Source: Spiractinospora alimapuensis
Lineage (GTDB): Bacteria; Actinomycetota; Actinomycetes; Streptosporangiales; Streptosporangiaceae
NCBI RefSeq assembly: GCF_018437505.1
Contig: NZ_CP072467.1
Coordinates: forward strand, 868,001-932,000
Reading direction: 5' to 3'
DNA length: 64,000 nucleotides
A program made the position numbers and the translations under genes. The notes beneath the pieces are model-generated. The model was not told the DNA's origin. It saw only the letters and a list, made by a program, of their open reading frames with translations, and made no database searches. Each line of letters begins with the position of its first letter. Position 1 is the stretch's first letter. Of this stretch, positions 62,134 to 64,000 are shown piece after piece.

Positions 62134-62904
62134 TCACGGCCTGACCGCCTCGCGCACGACCCGGACGTTGTCACTGGCCTGGTCGACGATGGAGTTGACG
62201 TCGCTGCCGACCGAGCACATGGTGATGCCGTCGTGGATGAGTTCGATGGCCATGCGTGGGTCGAAGACGTGGATGGCCGCGACGAGACCCCGCTCGCGCG
62301 CGGCGGCGATGACCCTGCGGTAGGCCCGGCGCAGCTCGTCGTGGGTGACGTCCGCGGGCAGGCCCAGGTCGACGGAGAGGTCGAACGGCCCGATGAGGAA
62401 CCCGCCGAGGCCCTCGACCGCGGCCAGGGCGTCGACGTTGTCGACGGCGCGGGCCGTCTCGATCTGGACCAGCAACAGCGTCTCGCGGTCGGCCGCGCGC
62501 ATGTACTCGGCGGCGGGGCCGGGAGCGTAGTCGCTGTGGGCGCGACGGAGGGCGACGCCGCGTCGCCCGCGGGGAGGGTAGAGGCCGTGGGCCACGACCT
62601 CCTCGACCTGCTCCACCTCCTCCACCTGGGGGACGACGAGTCCGGCGGCGCCGGCGTCGAGCGGTTTGAGGATGGTCTCGCGGCGGATCTCCGGGACCCG
62701 CACCAGGGGCGCCACGCCCCGGCCGCGCGCCACCGCGATGAGTCCGGCCATCTGGGAGTAGTCGTAGGTCCCGTGTTCCATGTCGATGATGAAGAAGTCG
62801 AAGCCGGCCGTGGCCACCATGACCGCGGTGTTGGGGTTGGCGACTTCGGAGATCATGGTCCCGAGGACCGTCTCTCCCTCGTCGACCCGTTGACGGAACG
62901 ACAT
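62134..62904 (-). CDS. HpcH/HpaI-family aldolase
   Basis: 256 residues from ATG 62904 with GGAGGAAACGT before it. Class II metal-dependent aldolase cleaving 2-keto-3-hydroxy acids: GFDFFIIDMEHGTYDYSQM, GAAGLVVPQVEEVEQVEEVVAHGLYPPRGRRG, LVQIETARAVDN, and GPFDLSVDLG with the metal-binding Glu and Asp. The downstream transporter and upstream dehydrogenase suggest degradation of an imported hydroxy or keto acid. Confidence 0.9.
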   Translation of the reverse strand: MSFRQRVDEGETVLGTMISEVANPNTAVMVATAGFDFFIIDMEHGTYDYSQMAGLIAVARGRGVAPLVRVPEIRRETILKPLDAGAAGLVVPQVEEVEQVEEVVAHGLYPPRGRRGVALRRAHSDYAPGPAAEYMRAADRETLLLVQIETARAVDNVDALAAVEGLGGFLIGPFDLSVDLGLPADVTHDELRRAYRRVIAAARERGLVAAIHVFDPRMAIELIHDGITMCSVGSDVNSIVDQASDNVRVVREAVRP

Positions 62905-62955
62905 ACGTTTCCTCCTCGTGTCAGCGCGTGGTGCTGGACGCTCGGGGTGGCTGGG

Positions 62956-63927
62956 TCAGTCCGGACGGACGGGGGCGGCGGTGGGGTCGAGCGGGCGGTC
63001 GTCGAGCACGGCGGTGATCCCGTGGGCCGCGTGCAGGGACATCCGGCGCAGCGCCGCGGCCGTGTGCGCCGCGGTGTGTGGGGTGAGCACGACGGTGTCG
63101 AGGTCGAGCAGGAGCGAATCGTCCGGGGGTGGCTCCACGGCGTAGACGTCGAGGCCGGCACCACCGATCCGGCCGGCGCGGAGCCGTTCGACGAGCGCGG
63201 GTTCCTCCAGCACCCCGCCGCGCGCGGCGTTGACGACGACGGCCCCGTTGGCGAGCAGGTCGAGTTCCGTGGGCCCGATGAGCCCTCGGGTGTGCTCGGT
63301 CAGGGGAACGTGCAGGGTGAGTGCGTGTGCGCCGCGCAACGCGTCGGTGAGCGTCGCCGCGCGGGTGACGCCGGGCGGGGTCGTGGTGGCGGCTTCGGGC
63401 ATGTCGTGGCCGCGCACGTTCATCCCCATGGCCTGGGCGATGGTGGCGACCCGCCGGCCGACCCGCCCCAAGCCGATCACCGCGAGCGTGCTGTCGGCGA
63501 GCTCCAGCCCCGCCAGTCCGTCCCGCTCGAGGAACCGTCCGGAGCGGACGGCGTGGCTGGCCTGGGGGAACCGCCGTGCCGCCGCGACGAGCAGACCGAT
63601 GGTGTGCTCGGCGACGGACGCGCTGTTGGCCTCGGGGGTGACGAGGACGAGCACCCCCCGCTCGGCGGCCGTCCGCACGTCGATGGCGTCGGTGCCCACC
63701 CCGTGTCGGGCGATGACCCGCAGGTGGGGGGCCGCGTCGATCCGGGTGGCGTCGAACGTCCCGGTACGCACCAGGACGCCGGTCACGTTCGCGCACACGG
63801 CGTCGAACGGGGTCGCGTCCGGCCCGTAGCCGAGGGCGACCGGGCCGTGGCGGCGAAGGTGGTCCACGGCGTCGGGGTGGACGGGGTCGTCCACGTAGAC
63901 GAGGCCGGGGACTCCTCCGGCGGTCAC
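62956..63927 (-). CDS. D-2-hydroxyacid dehydrogenase
   Basis: 323 residues from GTG 63927, which overlaps the stop of the upstream gene as GTGA; the frame from 63975 is longer by 16 unlikely residues. NAD-binding motif VIGLGRVGRRVATIAQAMG near residue 150; the catalytic Arg in NAARGGVL, the Glu in YAVEPPPDDSL and the His in LTPHTAAHT are in place. Substrate may be a hydroxy acid released or imported in this operon. Confidence 0.9.
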   Translation of the reverse strand: MTAGGVPGLVYVDDPVHPDAVDHLRRHGPVALGYGPDATPFDAVCANVTGVLVRTGTFDATRIDAAPHLRVIARHGVGTDAIDVRTAAERGVLVLVTPEANSASVAEHTIGLLVAAARRFPQASHAVRSGRFLERDGLAGLELADSTLAVIGLGRVGRRVATIAQAMGMNVRGHDMPEAATTTPPGVTRAATLTDALRGAHALTLHVPLTEHTRGLIGPTELDLLANGAVVVNAARGGVLEEPALVERLRAGRIGGAGLDVYAVEPPPDDSLLLDLDTVVLTPHTAAHTAAALRRMSLHAAHGITAVLDDRPLDPTAAPVRPD

Positions 63928-64000
63928 CGCTCCACCCCGTCGGAGACCATCTCGGCCGGCGGCGGCAGCGGGCACGCGACGTCGGCGGCGAGCCGTTCCA
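63924..64000 (-). CDS. C-terminal end of an unidentified gene (5' part beyond window)
   Basis: A frame entering from the right edge reads ERLAADVACPLPPPAEMV and stops at TGA 63924-63926, four bases into the dehydrogenase gene. The overlap shows it belongs to the same operon. Too short to identify; it could be any catabolic or transport gene, for example the missing TctA, though that is pure speculation. Confidence 0.5.
   Translation of the reverse strand, partial: ERLAADVACPLPPPAEMVSDGVER

Overview
The window comes from a high-GC actinomycete. GC is strong at third codon positions, GTG starts are common, 4-base ATGA/GTGA gene overlaps are frequent, and the gene families are typical of actinobacteria (RamB-type regulator, FolP2-like protein, DUF1023 hydrolase, Rv3235-like protein, LCP protein, type I-E CRISPR repeats). 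The nearest group is probably Nocardiopsaceae/Streptosporangiales; that is an inference from style, not a database match. No rRNA or tRNA gene was seen.

Left part (1-13 kb): a TetR regulator cut by the window edge, then an insertion-sequence graveyard (an IS481-type transposase fused at its 3' end to an IS982-type remnant). An acetate/fatty-acid block follows: acyl-CoA dehydrogenase, a RamB-like regulator and a divergent isocitrate lyase gene, with a perfect 16-bp palindrome between the last two. Next come a CPBP membrane protein, a CynX-type MFS exporter facing a FadR-type GntR regulator, two tandem small membrane proteins, a decayed IS481 copy and an RraA-fold protein.

Middle (12.6-41.7 kb), mostly housekeeping: a FolP2-like protein overlapping a double Lrp/AsnC regulator, LCP cell-wall ligase, a secreted M15-like protein, TldD/TldE, a solitary PstS, RtcB RNA ligase, and a pair of related unknown proteins. 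An IS5-family element (932 bp) carries a textbook -1 slippery site. Then an alpha/beta hydrolase, GNAT, MobA, YbaK, a DUF1023 hydrolase with a two-gene ABC exporter, Uma2, MoaA and a GH15 trehalase/glucoamylase-like enzyme. An iron/cofactor-type ABC importer operon (permease frameshifted) with a methyltransferase lies behind a 32-bp AT-rich near-palindrome, followed by uracil-DNA glycosylase.

Defence block (41.8-46.7 kb): two type I-E-like CRISPR arrays, each preceded by a nearly identical leader, without any cas gene in the window, followed by a 1119-residue NACHT-type STAND NTPase.

Phosphonate block (46.7-54.6 kb): a sulfotransferase and two small genes precede four genes in a row: a TPR-LicD protein, a nucleotidyltransferase-PEP mutase fusion, phosphonopyruvate decarboxylase and an iron-type alcohol dehydrogenase, ending at a perfect 18-bp terminator. 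Together they read as a route from PEP to 2-hydroxyethylphosphonate, its CMP activation, and transfer by the LicD enzyme onto a glycan. This is the most unusual system here.

Right part (54.8-64 kb): a four-gene osmoprotectant ABC importer, formate-tetrahydrofolate ligase, and an opposing operon for an organic acid (D-2-hydroxyacid dehydrogenase, HpcH/HpaI aldolase, TctC, frameshifted TctB) that shows no TctA gene in the window.
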